Shown here: piece by piece, positions 25,897-35,198 of the stretch
Layout of the letters: the number at the start of each line of letters is the position of its first letter
How positions within the stretch are numbered: position 1 is the first letter of the stretch
Assembly: GCF_010501055.1 (NCBI RefSeq)
Contig: NZ_QVMO01000012.1
Location: forward strand, 21,472-85,471
Reading direction: 5' to 3'
Source of the DNA: Dysgonomonas sp. 521
GTDB taxonomy: Bacteria; Bacteroidota; Bacteroidia; Bacteroidales; Dysgonomonadaceae
Length of the DNA: 64,000 nucleotides
Made by a program: the position numbers and the translations under genes
The notes under the pieces: generated by a model
What the model was told of the DNA's origin: nothing
What the model saw: the letters and a program-made list of their open reading frames with translations, nothing else
Databases searched by the model: none

Positions 25897-26108
25897 CTGT
25901 TTAAATTTTATACGAACATTTTATTATACCTTTTTCTTCGTTCATTTTTAGGCTGTTTTCGGCTGTTTTTTCCTTTCTCTCAACTCAACCAACGGTCACA
26001 GGAGCGAAGCGTATGTAAATAGCCCGCTATTATCGTTTCGAGGAAGAAAAAAAGCATCTCTAAAACATCTCTAAAAATTTGAACGAATAAAATTTAAATA
26101 GTTACTAA
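25892..26108. repeat. TIR-family element, long form
   Basis: It starts agtaactgtttaaatttta and ends aaatttaaatagttactaa, with the family core including caggagcgaagcgtatgt. Compared with the 19331 copy it carries an extra segment around ttatcgtttcgaggaag. It lies a few bases from the stop codon of the zinc-ribbon gene at 26120 and covers the stop of the small ORF at its other end. Confidence 0.8.
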
Positions 26109-26119
26109 GTAACTGTTCC

Positions 26120-26875
26120 TTATTTTTCTGCGGCTATCAATTCAGGGTCTATCATGATACGCCCGCAATATTCGCATACAATAATTTTCTTACCTATTTT
26201 GATATCCATTTGCTTTTGTGGCGGTATCTTATTGAAGCAACCTCCACATGCGCCACGCTCGATACACACAACTGCCAAACCATTACGCGCACTTTTACGG
26301 ATTCTCTTGAACGCGGTTAAAAGACGAGGCTCTACTTCCGCCTCTATATCTTTTACTTCTTCGCGAAGCTGTTCTTCCTGCTGCTTGGTTTCGGAGACGA
26401 TACCCTCAAGCTCTTCTTTCTTCTGAGCGAGGTCGGCAGAACGCTCTCCAAGGAAAGTTTTGCTTTTACTTATTTGCTCGGTAAGATTTTTAGATTCCTG
26501 AGTAAACTCACGCGTACGTTTCTCGGAAAGCTCTATTTCTAAAGTCTCGAATTCGATTTCCTTACTCAGGTGGTCAAACTCGCGGTTGTTACGTACATTA
26601 TCAAGTTGCTCTTTATATTTGGAGATTTTAAGTTCGCTGTCTTTTGCTTTTTGCTTCTGGTGCGAAACAGCTGTATCAGCTTCCTTCAATTCAGTTTCGT
26701 ATTTTTTGATACGTGTTTCAAGGCCGATAATTTCGTCTTCAAGGTCTGCTACTTCGAGAGGTAGCTCTCCGCGAAGGATCTTGATATTATCTATTTCAGA
26801 TAGCTTCTGTTGCAGGGCGTAAAGCGTTTTCAGCTTATCCTCTACCGTAATTTCTTTTTCGATTTTTTTAGCCAT
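26120..26875 (-). CDS. Coiled-coil C4 zinc-ribbon protein
   Basis: This 251-residue protein is a long antiparallel coiled coil (about residues 10-190) followed by a C4 zinc ribbon made by ERGACGGCF and VCEYCGRIM. The arrangement is that of the widespread CdsZ-like zinc-ribbon proteins (COG1579), often encoded beside Nif3-like proteins as here. The molecular role is not established; a nucleic-acid-binding role is usually assumed. It follows the Nif3-type gene by about 107 bp. Confidence 0.88.
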   Translation of the reverse strand: MAKKIEKEITVEDKLKTLYALQQKLSEIDNIKILRGELPLEVADLEDEIIGLETRIKKYETELKEADTAVSHQKQKAKDSELKISKYKEQLDNVRNNREFDHLSKEIEFETLEIELSEKRTREFTQESKNLTEQISKSKTFLGERSADLAQKKEELEGIVSETKQQEEQLREEVKDIEAEVEPRLLTAFKRIRKSARNGLAVVCIERGACGGCFNKIPPQKQMDIKIGKKIIVCEYCGRIMIDPELIAAEK

Positions 26876-26982
26876 AGGGGTATTTATTAATGAATTATTA
26901 TCATAAAAAAATGCAGTAATCAGACAGTTTATTATCTTCTTACTACATCATCCGTAATAAACGGGAGTATATCGCCGCCTGA

Positions 26983-28077
26983 TTACAAATACTTGACAGG
27001 ATTCGCGTCAAACCCTGACATATATACTACAAAGGTAGGATATTTTTTTGAAATAATATCAAAGAATATATTCTTTGTGAATATTTCAGATTCGTAATGG
27101 CCTACCACTGCGAGTAATATCTTGTCTTCCACATCATAGAAGTCGTTATACTTTGCTTCCCCCGTTATGAATACATCCGCGCTGTACGATATTGCCTTGG
27201 GTATAAGGAACGCTCCGCTGCCACTACATATGGCCACATCACGCACAGCCTTCCCCCTCAGCTGCGAGTGCTGCAATGTGTTGAGGTGGAAAGTATCTTT
27301 TATCTGGTACAGGAAGTCTTCTTCATCCATTTCTTCGGGCAAGGTACCTACGATACCACTGCCGGCTTTTTCCCATACATTCTGCAATGTGTAGAAATCA
27401 TAGGCTGGTTCTTCATACGGGTGCACAGATATCAGCGCCCGCTGTATTTCGGACTGCCTGTAAACAGGAAGTATCATTTCTATACGGGTTTCGGGTTCGG
27501 TATGGAGTTCACCTGTTTCGCCACAGTATGGCTTTGCCTCTTCTCCCGCCCTGAATGTACCTGTACCTGTTATATTATAGCTACAGGAATCATAATTGCC
27601 TATAGAACCTGCTCCGGCGTTAAACAACGTATTGCGTACAAGCTCGGCGTGTGAGTGGGGCACAAATGTGACTAGTTTCAGGAGTTTATCTTTTTGCGGA
27701 TCTAATATGCGTACATGTTGCAGGTTGAGCATATCGGCAAGGTAACGGTTGATGCCTTCGGCCGCGTTATCCAAGTTGGTGTGTGCGGCGTATACGACTA
27801 TATCATGCTTGCATGCTTTTATCATACAACGTTCTATATAGTTTTTCCCGGTCAGCGACCTGAAGCTACGGAAGGCAAGCGGGTGATGCGAGATAACCAG
27901 ATTGCAGCCAAGGGCTATAGCTTCGTCTATTACGGCTTCTGTAACATCTATACAGACAACCGCTCCTTTGGCTTCCTGATGGATGTCCCCTATTTGTATA
28001 CCACTATTGTCGAACCCTTCCTGTAAAGGGATAGGGGCAATTTGCTCTATTGCATGCAGGATTTCTTTTATCTTCAT
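26983..28077 (-). CDS. Nif3-like dinuclear metal-centre protein
   Basis: This 364-residue protein is of the NIF3/YbgI (GTP cyclohydrolase 1 type 2-like) family with the PII-like inserted domain. Metal-ligand motifs are seen at the start (VISHHPLAFRS and AAHTNLDNA) and at the end (VVGHYESEIF). Family members form hexameric rings; their reaction is uncertain. The pair with the zinc-ribbon gene is conserved in many bacteria. A -7 box lies at 28098-28105. Confidence 0.9.
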   Translation of the reverse strand: MKIKEILHAIEQIAPIPLQEGFDNSGIQIGDIHQEAKGAVVCIDVTEAVIDEAIALGCNLVISHHPLAFRSFRSLTGKNYIERCMIKACKHDIVVYAAHTNLDNAAEGINRYLADMLNLQHVRILDPQKDKLLKLVTFVPHSHAELVRNTLFNAGAGSIGNYDSCSYNITGTGTFRAGEEAKPYCGETGELHTEPETRIEMILPVYRQSEIQRALISVHPYEEPAYDFYTLQNVWEKAGSGIVGTLPEEMDEEDFLYQIKDTFHLNTLQHSQLRGKAVRDVAICSGSGAFLIPKAISYSADVFITGEAKYNDFYDVEDKILLAVVGHYESEIFTKNIFFDIISKKYPTFVVYMSGFDANPVKYL

Positions 28078-28097
28078 AATTCAGGCTTTTTCAATAT

Positions 28098-28105
28098 CAA
28101 AGATA
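28098..28105 (-). promoter_or_regulatory. Bacteroidota -7 box for the Nif3/zinc-ribbon unit
   Basis: The minus strand reads TATCTTTG, 21 bp upstream of the start at 28077. Confidence 0.6.
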
Positions 28106-28186
28106 AAGTTTTGGAAGAATAATTACTAATATTAGAGTATATATTCAATAAAAGAGTAAGATGCATATTTTTAGGAGTTTTAGTTG

Positions 28187-28337
28187 GAGGGTGTGTCATA
28201 AGTAATTTTCACTTTCATTTTGTCATGTTGAACGGAGTGAAACATCCCGTATCCGGAGGGTCGGGATTCTTCATTGCATTCAGAATGACAAAGAGAGTAA
28301 CAATTTAATAGACTGTTTTTACTTATGACACACCCTC
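28187..28337. repeat. MITE-like element with 19-bp terminal inverted repeats
   Basis: GAGGGTGTGTCATAAGTAA at 28187-28205 has its exact reverse complement at 28319-28337. Inside lies a second inverted pair, tttgtcatgttgaa and ttcagaatgacaaa, flanking a GC-rich centre. No ORF is present. The gap 28106-28582 also has small hairpins near 28362-28430 and no gene. Confidence 0.8.
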
Positions 28338-28582
28338 ATAATAATACAGATAGAAAACGACTTTAGTCAAAACATTTTGGCTAAAGCCATTATCTGATTA
28401 GACTATTATCCTCCAGCTAAAGCAGGAGGCAATTAAATAACAGAGAATAAACCATATATAATCTTATTGAATATAAACTCTATTGAACTATAAAGAATAG
28501 AAAGAATCTGTTATTGATGACAGTAATGGTATAGAATTCAGGCTGACAAATACCGGATGATACGGCGAAACTCTTAAAGTAA

Positions 28583-28614
28583 AAAGAGCAGTAAATTGAT
28601 TGTTACTGCTCTTT
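28583..28614 (-). terminator. Intrinsic terminator of asnS
   Basis: Perfect 12-bp arms at 28583-28594 and 28603-28614, 8-base loop, followed on the minus strand by T-rich sequence. Confidence 0.87.
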
Positions 28615-28635
28615 CTTATTATATTAATTCCAATA

Positions 28636-30036
28636 TCAAAACTCCGCGTTATTCGGTGTGCGGGGGAACGGTATCACATCTCGGATATTGGCCATACCTG
28701 TGATAAAGAGGATAAGGCGTTCGAATCCTAATCCGAACCCTGCATGTGGGGCTGTCCCGAATTTACGGGTTTCCATATACCACCAGATAGGGTCGGTGTT
28801 CATTCCCAGTTCCTTGGTGCGGTTAACCAGCTTATCATAATCTGCTTCACGCTCCGAACCTCCTATTATTTCGCCAATCTTAGGGAAAAGGACATCCATG
28901 CCACGAACGGTTTTGCCGTCTTCGTTCTGCTTCATATAGAAGGATTTGATCTCCTTCGGATAATCGGTCAGGATAACAGGGCGTTTGAAGTGTTTCTCTA
29001 CCAGATAACGTTCGTGCTCTGACTGAAGGTCTGCTCCCCAGTAGACAGGGAACTCAAATTTCTGTCCGCTCTTTTCCAATATCTCTACACCCTCGGTATA
29101 AGTAAGGCGTACAAAATCGTTTGCAATAACGAAATTGAGGCGTTCTACCAATTCTTTATCAAAGTGCTCGCTAAGGAAGTCGATATCATCTTTGCAATGT
29201 TCCAGTGCATATTTTATCAGATACTTCAGGAAATCTTCTGCCAGATCCATGTTATCATTGATATCATAGAAGGCTACTTCCGGCTCTATCATCCAAAACT
29301 CGGCAAGGTGGCGCGGCGTATTTGAGTTTTCGGCTCGGAAAGTAGGCCCGAAGGTATAAATAGCGCCAAGGGACATTGCTCCCAGTTCGCCTTCAAGCTG
29401 ACCCGAAACAGTCAGGTTGGTCTGACGGCCGAAGAAGTCTTCGGAGTAGTCAACCTGCCCTTTATCGTTACGGGGCGTATTATTAAAGTCAAGAGTGGTT
29501 ACCTGAAACATCGAACCCGCACCTTCTGCATCAGAGGCTGTTACGATAGGTGTATGGAAATAGAAAAAGCCGTTATCGTTGAAGTACTTATGAATAGCAT
29601 AAGACATGTGATGACGTATACGGAATATCGCGCCAAAGGTATTTGTCCGCGGGCGCAGATAGGCGATTTCCCTCAAAAACTCCAACGAGTGTCCTTTTTT
29701 CTGCAACGGATAGGTTTCAGGATCTGCCGTTCCGTATATTTCTATCGTATCGGCTTGTATTTCCATCGTCTGACCTTTTCCCTGCGATTCTACCAATGTG
29801 CCTACAACATGGATACAAGCTCCGGTTGTAACCGGCTTGAAGAATGCTTCTCCAAATTTTTCGACATCGGCAACAATCTGAAGATTATGAATTGTAGACC
29901 CATCATTAAGGTGAATAAAGCTCACATATTTATTACCACGGATAGTCCTTACCCATCCTTTAACATCTACAGTCGCTCCAAATTCTTTCTTCTTCCGGAG
30001 CAAATCTACAATTTTTGTTCTACGAATACTTTCCAT
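28636..30036 (-). CDS. asnS: Asparagine--tRNA ligase
   Basis: This 466-residue class II synthetase charges tRNA-Asn. The N-terminal OB-fold anticodon-binding domain (about 15-110) has [20 protein letters not shown]. The catalytic domain shows motif 2 with [20 protein letters not shown] and the C-terminal motif 3, [15 protein letters not shown]. The length and the HLAEFWM segment favour AsnRS over AspRS. It is monocistronic with its own promoter box and terminator. Confidence 0.95.
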   Translation of the reverse strand: MESIRRTKIVDLLRKKKEFGATVDVKGWVRTIRGNKYVSFIHLNDGSTIHNLQIVADVEKFGEAFFKPVTTGACIHVVGTLVESQGKGQTMEIQADTIEIYGTADPETYPLQKKGHSLEFLREIAYLRPRTNTFGAIFRIRHHMSYAIHKYFNDNGFFYFHTPIVTASDAEGAGSMFQVTTLDFNNTPRNDKGQVDYSEDFFGRQTNLTVSGQLEGELGAMSLGAIYTFGPTFRAENSNTPRHLAEFWMIEPEVAFYDINDNMDLAEDFLKYLIKYALEHCKDDIDFLSEHFDKELVERLNFVIANDFVRLTYTEGVEILEKSGQKFEFPVYWGADLQSEHERYLVEKHFKRPVILTDYPKEIKSFYMKQNEDGKTVRGMDVLFPKIGEIIGGSEREADYDKLVNRTKELGMNTDPIWWYMETRKFGTAPHAGFGLGFERLILFITGMANIRDVIPFPRTPNNAEF

Positions 30037-30062
30037 TTTTGTAAGTGTATAATAAGAGCATA

Positions 30063-30070
30063 CAAAAGTA
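30063..30070 (-). promoter_or_regulatory. Bacteroidota -7 box for asnS
   Basis: The minus strand reads TACTTTTG, matching TAnnTTTG, 27 bp upstream of the asnS start. Confidence 0.5.
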
Positions 30071-30147
30071 ATAAAAGTAACGCTTCTCAGCGAATCTTTA
30101 TTCCGTTACTTTTATTTTTAGCCATGAAATATATTTAATTATAAAAA

Positions 30148-30175
30148 ATAAGCGTAAGGTAATCCTCACGCTTAT
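30148..30175 (-). terminator. Terminator of the pseudouridine synthase gene
   Basis: Near-perfect 12-bp arms at 30148-30159 and 30164-30175 with a 4-base loop; the minus strand continues into a run of T. Confidence 0.8.
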
Positions 30176-30182
30176 ATATTAT

Positions 30183-31544
30183 TTATTCAAAGGCTCCCAT
30201 ACGAAGCATGTTTACCTCTTTTTCTGTCAGATAACGCCACTTACTTCTTGGTATATTCTTTTTAGTAAGTCCGGCAAAGTATACACGGTCGAGCTTTATT
30301 ACCTGATAGCCCAGTTTTTCAAATATACGGCGTACTATACGGTTACGTCCCGAGTGTATTTCGATACCTACAACGTTCAATGTGTCTTCTGACTGATACG
30401 CTATAGAGTCGGCATGTATCTCTCCGTCATCCAGTTCTATACCATCAGCTATAGCCTGCATATCTTCGATGGCTACATCACGGTCAAGTGTTACCTGATA
30501 GATTTTTTTCTTCTTAAATTTAGGATGCATCAGTTTCGACGCCAAATCGCCATCGTTTGTCAGCAGCAACACCCCTGTCGTATTCCTGTCGAGACGGCCT
30601 ACCGGATAGATGCGCTCGGGGCAGGCATTCTTAACCAGATCCATTACCGTAAGGCGGTTTTGGGGGTCGTCGGATGTCGTCACACAATTCTTTGGCTTGT
30701 TCAGAAGGACATAGACTTTACTTTCGAGACGTACGGGTTGGTCGTGGAATGTAACTAAATCGCCACGGGTAACCTTAGCCCCCAATTGATCGACAACCTC
30801 TCCGTTTACCTTCACTACACCGGCTGTGATAAAGGCGTCTGCCTCACGACGGGAACATACTCCCGCATTAGCCAGATACTTATTCAATCGCAACGGAGTG
30901 TTCGGGTCTATATTTTCTTTATACTTTACAGGCTTAACCAGTCGCTTGATACCTTCGGCTCCTCTGCTTCCACCACGGTTGATGGATGGCCTGCGGTCAT
31001 TATTGCCAAAGTTGCGTCCACCGCCACCATAGCTATTACCGCCACGGTTGCCGCCGCTGCCATAGCTATTGCCACCGCGGTTGCCGCCTCCATAACTGTT
31101 GCCGCCGCTACGGTTACCGCCTCCATAACTGTTACCTCCATAACTGTTACCGCCACTACGGTTGCCACTGCCATAGCTGTTACCGCCGCCACGGTTACCT
31201 GAATAGCCGCCACGATTGTCGGAATAGCCACCGCCACGATTATCGGAGTAACCTCCACCTGACTGACGTTGGTTTCCATACGAACGGCGTTCATCGCTGC
31301 TCCTGTCATAAGAAGGTCTTGACTGACGTTCCGATTGATAAGATGATCCTTGCCTGTCCCTGTCTCCACCCGTCTTATATGGATTCCTGTCTTTTCCACG
31401 ATCTGTATTGATATCATACGCCTGTTTACGTAGGTCACCTACACGCGCACGTTTCTTTTTTGCCGGTTCTGCTCCATTTGAATTGTTTTCTGATGATGAG
31501 TAACCATCCCGGCCTTCTCTATCATTTCCATTTTCTGTCACCAT
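30183..31544 (-). CDS. RluB/RsuA-family pseudouridine synthase with Gly/Asn/Arg-rich N-terminus
   Basis: This 453-residue protein is much longer than a normal 230-300 residue RluB/RsuA enzyme, because residues 1-205 are a low-complexity Arg/Gly/Asn/Ser/Tyr tail. Its GNRGG and NSYGGG units are repeated many times. An S4 RNA-binding domain follows (LRLNKYLANAGVCSRREAD) and then the catalytic domain with the active-site Asp in YPVGRLDRNTTGVLLLTNDG. It should modify a uridine in 23S or 16S rRNA. The tail resembles RGG-type RNA-binding tails. The gene lies downstream of purB in the same direction. Confidence 0.88.
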   Translation of the reverse strand: MVTENGNDREGRDGYSSSENNSNGAEPAKKKRARVGDLRKQAYDINTDRGKDRNPYKTGGDRDRQGSSYQSERQSRPSYDRSSDERRSYGNQRQSGGGYSDNRGGGYSDNRGGYSGNRGGGNSYGSGNRSGGNSYGGNSYGGGNRSGGNSYGGGNRGGNSYGSGGNRGGNSYGGGGRNFGNNDRRPSINRGGSRGAEGIKRLVKPVKYKENIDPNTPLRLNKYLANAGVCSRREADAFITAGVVKVNGEVVDQLGAKVTRGDLVTFHDQPVRLESKVYVLLNKPKNCVTTSDDPQNRLTVMDLVKNACPERIYPVGRLDRNTTGVLLLTNDGDLASKLMHPKFKKKKIYQVTLDRDVAIEDMQAIADGIELDDGEIHADSIAYQSEDTLNVVGIEIHSGRNRIVRRIFEKLGYQVIKLDRVYFAGLTKKNIPRSKWRYLTEKEVNMLRMGAFE

Positions 31545-31611
31545 TGTTTTCCTTTTGTTTAATTATAATTTAATTTTTTTTGATAACCTCACGGTTATCG
31601 GTTAATTTAAA

Positions 31612-32958
31612 TTACACCCCTGTATAAGTATGCGGTGTAATCTTTCTCAGTTCGTCTTTCACGGCCTCACTTACATCCAGCCCGTTGATAAAGCCGGCAA
31701 TAGAATCTGCCGTTATCACGCTATTGGTACGGGTAAGTGCTTTCAGGGCCTCGTATGGTTTAGGGTATCCCTCGCGACGCAATATCGTTTGTATTCCTTC
31801 TGCCACAACAGCCCAACAGTTGTCCAGATCCTTAAATAACATGTCATTATTCAACAATAATTTATCTAGTCCTTTCAATGTACTTTGTATCGCTATCGCA
31901 ATATGCCCTATAGGTACGCCCACATTCCGCAGGACTGTAGAGTCCGTCAAATCCCTCTGTAAACGCGACACCGGCAGTTTAGATGCCAGATGTTCCAGGA
32001 TGGCATTGGCTATTCCCAAGTTTCCTTCCGCATTTTCGAAATCGATAGGGTTTACCTTGTGCGGCATTGCCGATGATCCTATTTCCCCTTCTTTTATCTT
32101 CTGCTTGAAATATTCCATTGATATGTATTGCCAAAAATCACGATTAAGGTCTATCATGATTGTATCGATACGTTTCAACGCGTCAAAAACGGCTGCCAAA
32201 TTGTCATAATTTGAAATTTGCGTAGTCCATTCTTCTCTTTCCAAGCCTAACTTTTCGGAAACGAACTTGTTTCCAAAAGCTTTCCAGTCATATTCGGGGT
32301 ATGCTACAGTGTGAGCATTATAGTTTCCTGTTGCTCCTCCAAATTTTGCAGACAGCGGAACGGATTTGAGCAACTGCAACTGGGTTTCGAGGCGGCTCAC
32401 AAAAACCATAATCTCCTTGCCTAAGCGTGTAGGAGACGCGGGTTGCCCATGCGTTTTGGCCAGCATAGCCACGTCAGTCCATGCTGTCGCCTGATTTCTC
32501 AGTTTCACTATCAGTTCATCGAGGAGTGGGTAATATACATCATTCAGGGCGTCTTTCAGAGAAAGAGGAACAGATGTATTGTTTATATCCTGGGATGTAA
32601 GTCCAAAATGGATGAACTCTTTATATTGTTCCAAACCTCCTAACTCGTCGAATTTTTCTTTTATAAAATATTCAACGGCTTTCACATCATGGTTTGTTAC
32701 TTTTTCCGTTTCTTTTATGCGTAAAGCATCTTCTTCCGAAAAATTATCAACAATATTTTTCAGTTTTGGAAAAACAGACTTATCTATATTTTTCAACTGA
32801 GGCAGAGGCAATTCGCAAAGCGCAATAAAATATTCTATTTCAACCTGTACGCGATACTTAATAAGGGCATACTCCGAAAAATAATCTGCTAGTTTTTCTG
32901 TTTTATTACGATAACGACCATCTATTGGCGAGATGGCTGTCAAGGAGGTTAGTCTCAT
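31612..32958 (-). CDS. purB: Adenylosuccinate lyase
   Basis: This 448-residue enzyme acts twice in purine synthesis, releasing fumarate from SAICAR and from adenylosuccinate. The family signature GSSAMPHKVNPIDFENAEGN is present near residue 296, and the first-half motifs TNHDVKAVEYF and HFGLTSQDINNTS near 90 and 118. The N-terminal SLTAISPIDGRYRNKTE marks the PurB subclass. A -7 box precedes it at 33042-33049. Confidence 0.95.
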   Translation of the reverse strand: MRLTSLTAISPIDGRYRNKTEKLADYFSEYALIKYRVQVEIEYFIALCELPLPQLKNIDKSVFPKLKNIVDNFSEEDALRIKETEKVTNHDVKAVEYFIKEKFDELGGLEQYKEFIHFGLTSQDINNTSVPLSLKDALNDVYYPLLDELIVKLRNQATAWTDVAMLAKTHGQPASPTRLGKEIMVFVSRLETQLQLLKSVPLSAKFGGATGNYNAHTVAYPEYDWKAFGNKFVSEKLGLEREEWTTQISNYDNLAAVFDALKRIDTIMIDLNRDFWQYISMEYFKQKIKEGEIGSSAMPHKVNPIDFENAEGNLGIANAILEHLASKLPVSRLQRDLTDSTVLRNVGVPIGHIAIAIQSTLKGLDKLLLNNDMLFKDLDNCWAVVAEGIQTILRREGYPKPYEALKALTRTNSVITADSIAGFINGLDVSEAVKDELRKITPHTYTGV

Positions 32959-33041
32959 TTTTATGTTATAAGTACTTTTGTGTTTTTTAATATTCCTTTC
33001 TTGAAATTCTCTTTTTCGATATCACTATTTACTTCGAACTA

Positions 33042-33049
33042 CAAATATA
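33042..33049 (-). promoter_or_regulatory. Bacteroidota -7 box for purB
   Basis: The minus strand reads TATATTTG, 84 bp upstream of the purB start. Confidence 0.5.
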
Positions 33050-33211
33050 TAACAAATATTATTTCTAACGGCTTATAAGACAAAGAAAGTGGCTGTTTTT
33101 TTATCTTTTTCACACACTGAAAAAGATAAAATAGAAACCGCTGAATTATTTACCTTTATATTCCAATTATTTTCATACTTTATGAACGGTTTGCGACACA
33201 TAAAAAACAGA

Positions 33212-33256
33212 CTCTAAGTAACCGTTCCTTTCTTTTTACGGAAAAAATTTAAATAG
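33212..33256. repeat. TIR-family remnant at the aminotransferase stop codon
   Basis: Fragments aacagactctaagtaac and aaatttaaatagt match the two ends of the TIR family. The stop codon of the DegT-type gene (33249-33251) lies inside the second. The rest of the gap to purB (32959-33211) contains only the purB promoter region. Confidence 0.5.
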
Positions 33257-34355
33257 TCCCATAGTTATTTAATGTGTCAACAATCTTATTCAGTTCTTCT
33301 TTCGTCAAAGACGGATAGAGCGGAAGGCTCAACACCTCATCCTGCAATTGTTCGGCGACAGGCAGGCTCAAGTGGCTCAGTTCGGCATAAGCCTGCTGCC
33401 GGTGTATAGCATGCGGATAATGTATCTGCGTTTGTATACCGTTATCGGAAAGATATTGCTGAACCCTGGCGCGCTCTTGGCAACGGATAACGAACAGATG
33501 GAACACATGGCTATCCCAGCCCTTTACTTCCGGCAGGATAAAAAAATCATTCTTTATGTTTTCCATATAGAACCGGGCTATCTCGCGGCGCAGGGCATTA
33601 TCTTCATCAATATATCCCAGCTTGACGGAAAGTATGGCCGCCTGTAGTTCATCAAGACGGGAATTCAATCCTTTATATTTGTGTATATATTTTTCGTCCG
33701 ATCCATAGTTCGACAAAGCCCTTATGATGCCTGCCAATTCCTCATCATTAGTAGTAACTGCCCCGGCATCGCCCAGCGAACCAAGATTCTTTACAGGATA
33801 GAAGCTAAATGCCGCCGCATCGCCAACACTTCCGGCTCTCCGCCCGTTGTATATCGCGCCATGCGCCTGAGCAGCGTCTTCAATCAACAGAAGACTGTGT
33901 TGGTCCGTTATCTCCCTGAGTTCGTCCATAGCGGCCACTTGCCCGTAGAGGTGGACGGCAATCACGGCTCTGGTTTTGCCTGTTATCTTTTCCTTTACTG
34001 AAACAGGGTCGATATTATATGAACCTATGTCACAGTCGGCCGGCACAGGTGTCAGTCCGGACTGGGTAACGGCCAGAGCCGTAGCAATAAATGTATTGGC
34101 AGGAAGGATTACTTCATCACCTTCCTTTATTTTACCTAACTGCATATACCCCATCAGTATAAGGCGGAGAGCATCAAGCCCGTTGCCCACCCCGACACAA
34201 TATCCTACACCACAGTAAGATGCAAAATCTGCTTCAAAGTAATTATTCTCGCGTCCTCTGATATACCAGCCCGAATCGACAACACGGGATACCGCCTCCT
34301 TTGTTTCGGAAGCATATCGCTCGTTTTCGCGTTTCAGGTTAAGGAAAGGTATCAT
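33249..34355 (-). CDS. DegT/DnrJ/EryC1-family PLP aminotransferase
   Basis: From the ATG at 34355 the enzyme has 368 residues and starts with the family hallmark [14 protein letters not shown]. The frame up to 34433 overlaps the upstream gene and was not used. PLP-site features are present: [24 protein letters not shown] and the Schiff-base Lys in [16 protein letters not shown]. These enzymes aminate keto-sugar nucleotides for surface glycans. The gene follows a secreted protein by 4 bp and may be co-transcribed with it. Confidence 0.92.
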   Translation of the reverse strand: MIPFLNLKRENERYASETKEAVSRVVDSGWYIRGRENNYFEADFASYCGVGYCVGVGNGLDALRLILMGYMQLGKIKEGDEVILPANTFIATALAVTQSGLTPVPADCDIGSYNIDPVSVKEKITGKTRAVIAVHLYGQVAAMDELREITDQHSLLLIEDAAQAHGAIYNGRRAGSVGDAAAFSFYPVKNLGSLGDAGAVTTNDEELAGIIRALSNYGSDEKYIHKYKGLNSRLDELQAAILSVKLGYIDEDNALRREIARFYMENIKNDFFILPEVKGWDSHVFHLFVIRCQERARVQQYLSDNGIQTQIHYPHAIHRQQAYAELSHLSLPVAEQLQDEVLSLPLYPSLTKEELNKIVDTLNNYGTI

Positions 34356-34359
34356 TTTT

Positions 34360-35196
34360 TTAATTATCTTTCTTTGCTTCACAACGCACAGACCAGAAGC
34401 CTGCAAAAGCACTGTTTTTATATTTTTCTGCAATTTCTATAAGCCTTGCAAAATCGACTTCACTCATTTCATAAAATTGTGAATAATCGCTTATCCATCC
34501 TCTGGTTATTACATAAATCTGCCGGTTCTCTTTTTGGATATAGAGCCATGCAACACTTTCGTCTTCTCCGGCTATCCTCAATGTAAAATCAGCCTCAGAT
34601 ATCCATTTGTCTTTATCCGGTTCTATTGCTCCGAAATACTTTGCACCTCTTATAACCTCCAATATTTTTTCCTGATCCGGTTTCTCTATATTGGATTTAT
34701 CTATCACATCGAAAGGGTCATATTCTGTACTCCCTGCCTCAACAGACATAACGGTCTGCCTAAAAATTACCGGATTAGATAGCATTACAAACGTATTATC
34801 ACTTACCTGCCTACTCCATTGCCCCTTGTATATATCATCTATAGGTATTTTTTTCACAAAGATACTATCTGTAGTATTTATCAGGTCTACATATAAGAGA
34901 ATCTCTCTCGATGAAGAATTATATGTGTATTTTTTTCCTGAATAACTATAAATATATGGAGCATCATGCAATTCCCCGTTCTCTGTAATATAAACAGACT
35001 TTGTATTAGAATTTTTCTCATTGCCATAATAAAATTCCCCATTCCCGGCAAAATAGAATGTTTCGGCACTAATGCGCCCTATTATCGGGCCACCCTCGCT
35101 ATTCGTCCACAATTCTCTTTCATACTGCGCATTACACTTCAAACATGAAAGAAACAAAAAAACGAGTATACTTATATAAAAAATATTTATTCTCAT
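34360..35196 (-). CDS. Secreted protein of unknown function
   Basis: This 278-residue protein has an N-terminal signal peptide ([18 protein letters not shown]). The Cys at the end could be a lipid-attachment site, though the box is not classical. The rest is rich in Tyr, Ser and acidic residues and probably beta-stranded. No known domain is recognised. It starts 2 bp after recN and ends 4 bp before the aminotransferase, so the three look like one transcript. Confidence 0.7.
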   Translation of the reverse strand: MRINIFYISILVFLFLSCLKCNAQYERELWTNSEGGPIIGRISAETFYFAGNGEFYYGNEKNSNTKSVYITENGELHDAPYIYSYSGKKYTYNSSSREILLYVDLINTTDSIFVKKIPIDDIYKGQWSRQVSDNTFVMLSNPVIFRQTVMSVEAGSTEYDPFDVIDKSNIEKPDQEKILEVIRGAKYFGAIEPDKDKWISEADFTLRIAGEDESVAWLYIQKENRQIYVITRGWISDYSQFYEMSEVDFARLIEIAEKYKNSAFAGFWSVRCEAKKDN

Positions 35197-35198
35197 TA

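Noticed and set aside
31575-31612. Hairpin gataacc/ggttatc as a terminator of purB
   Set aside because: On the minus strand it is followed by A, not T, so it does not fit an intrinsic terminator.
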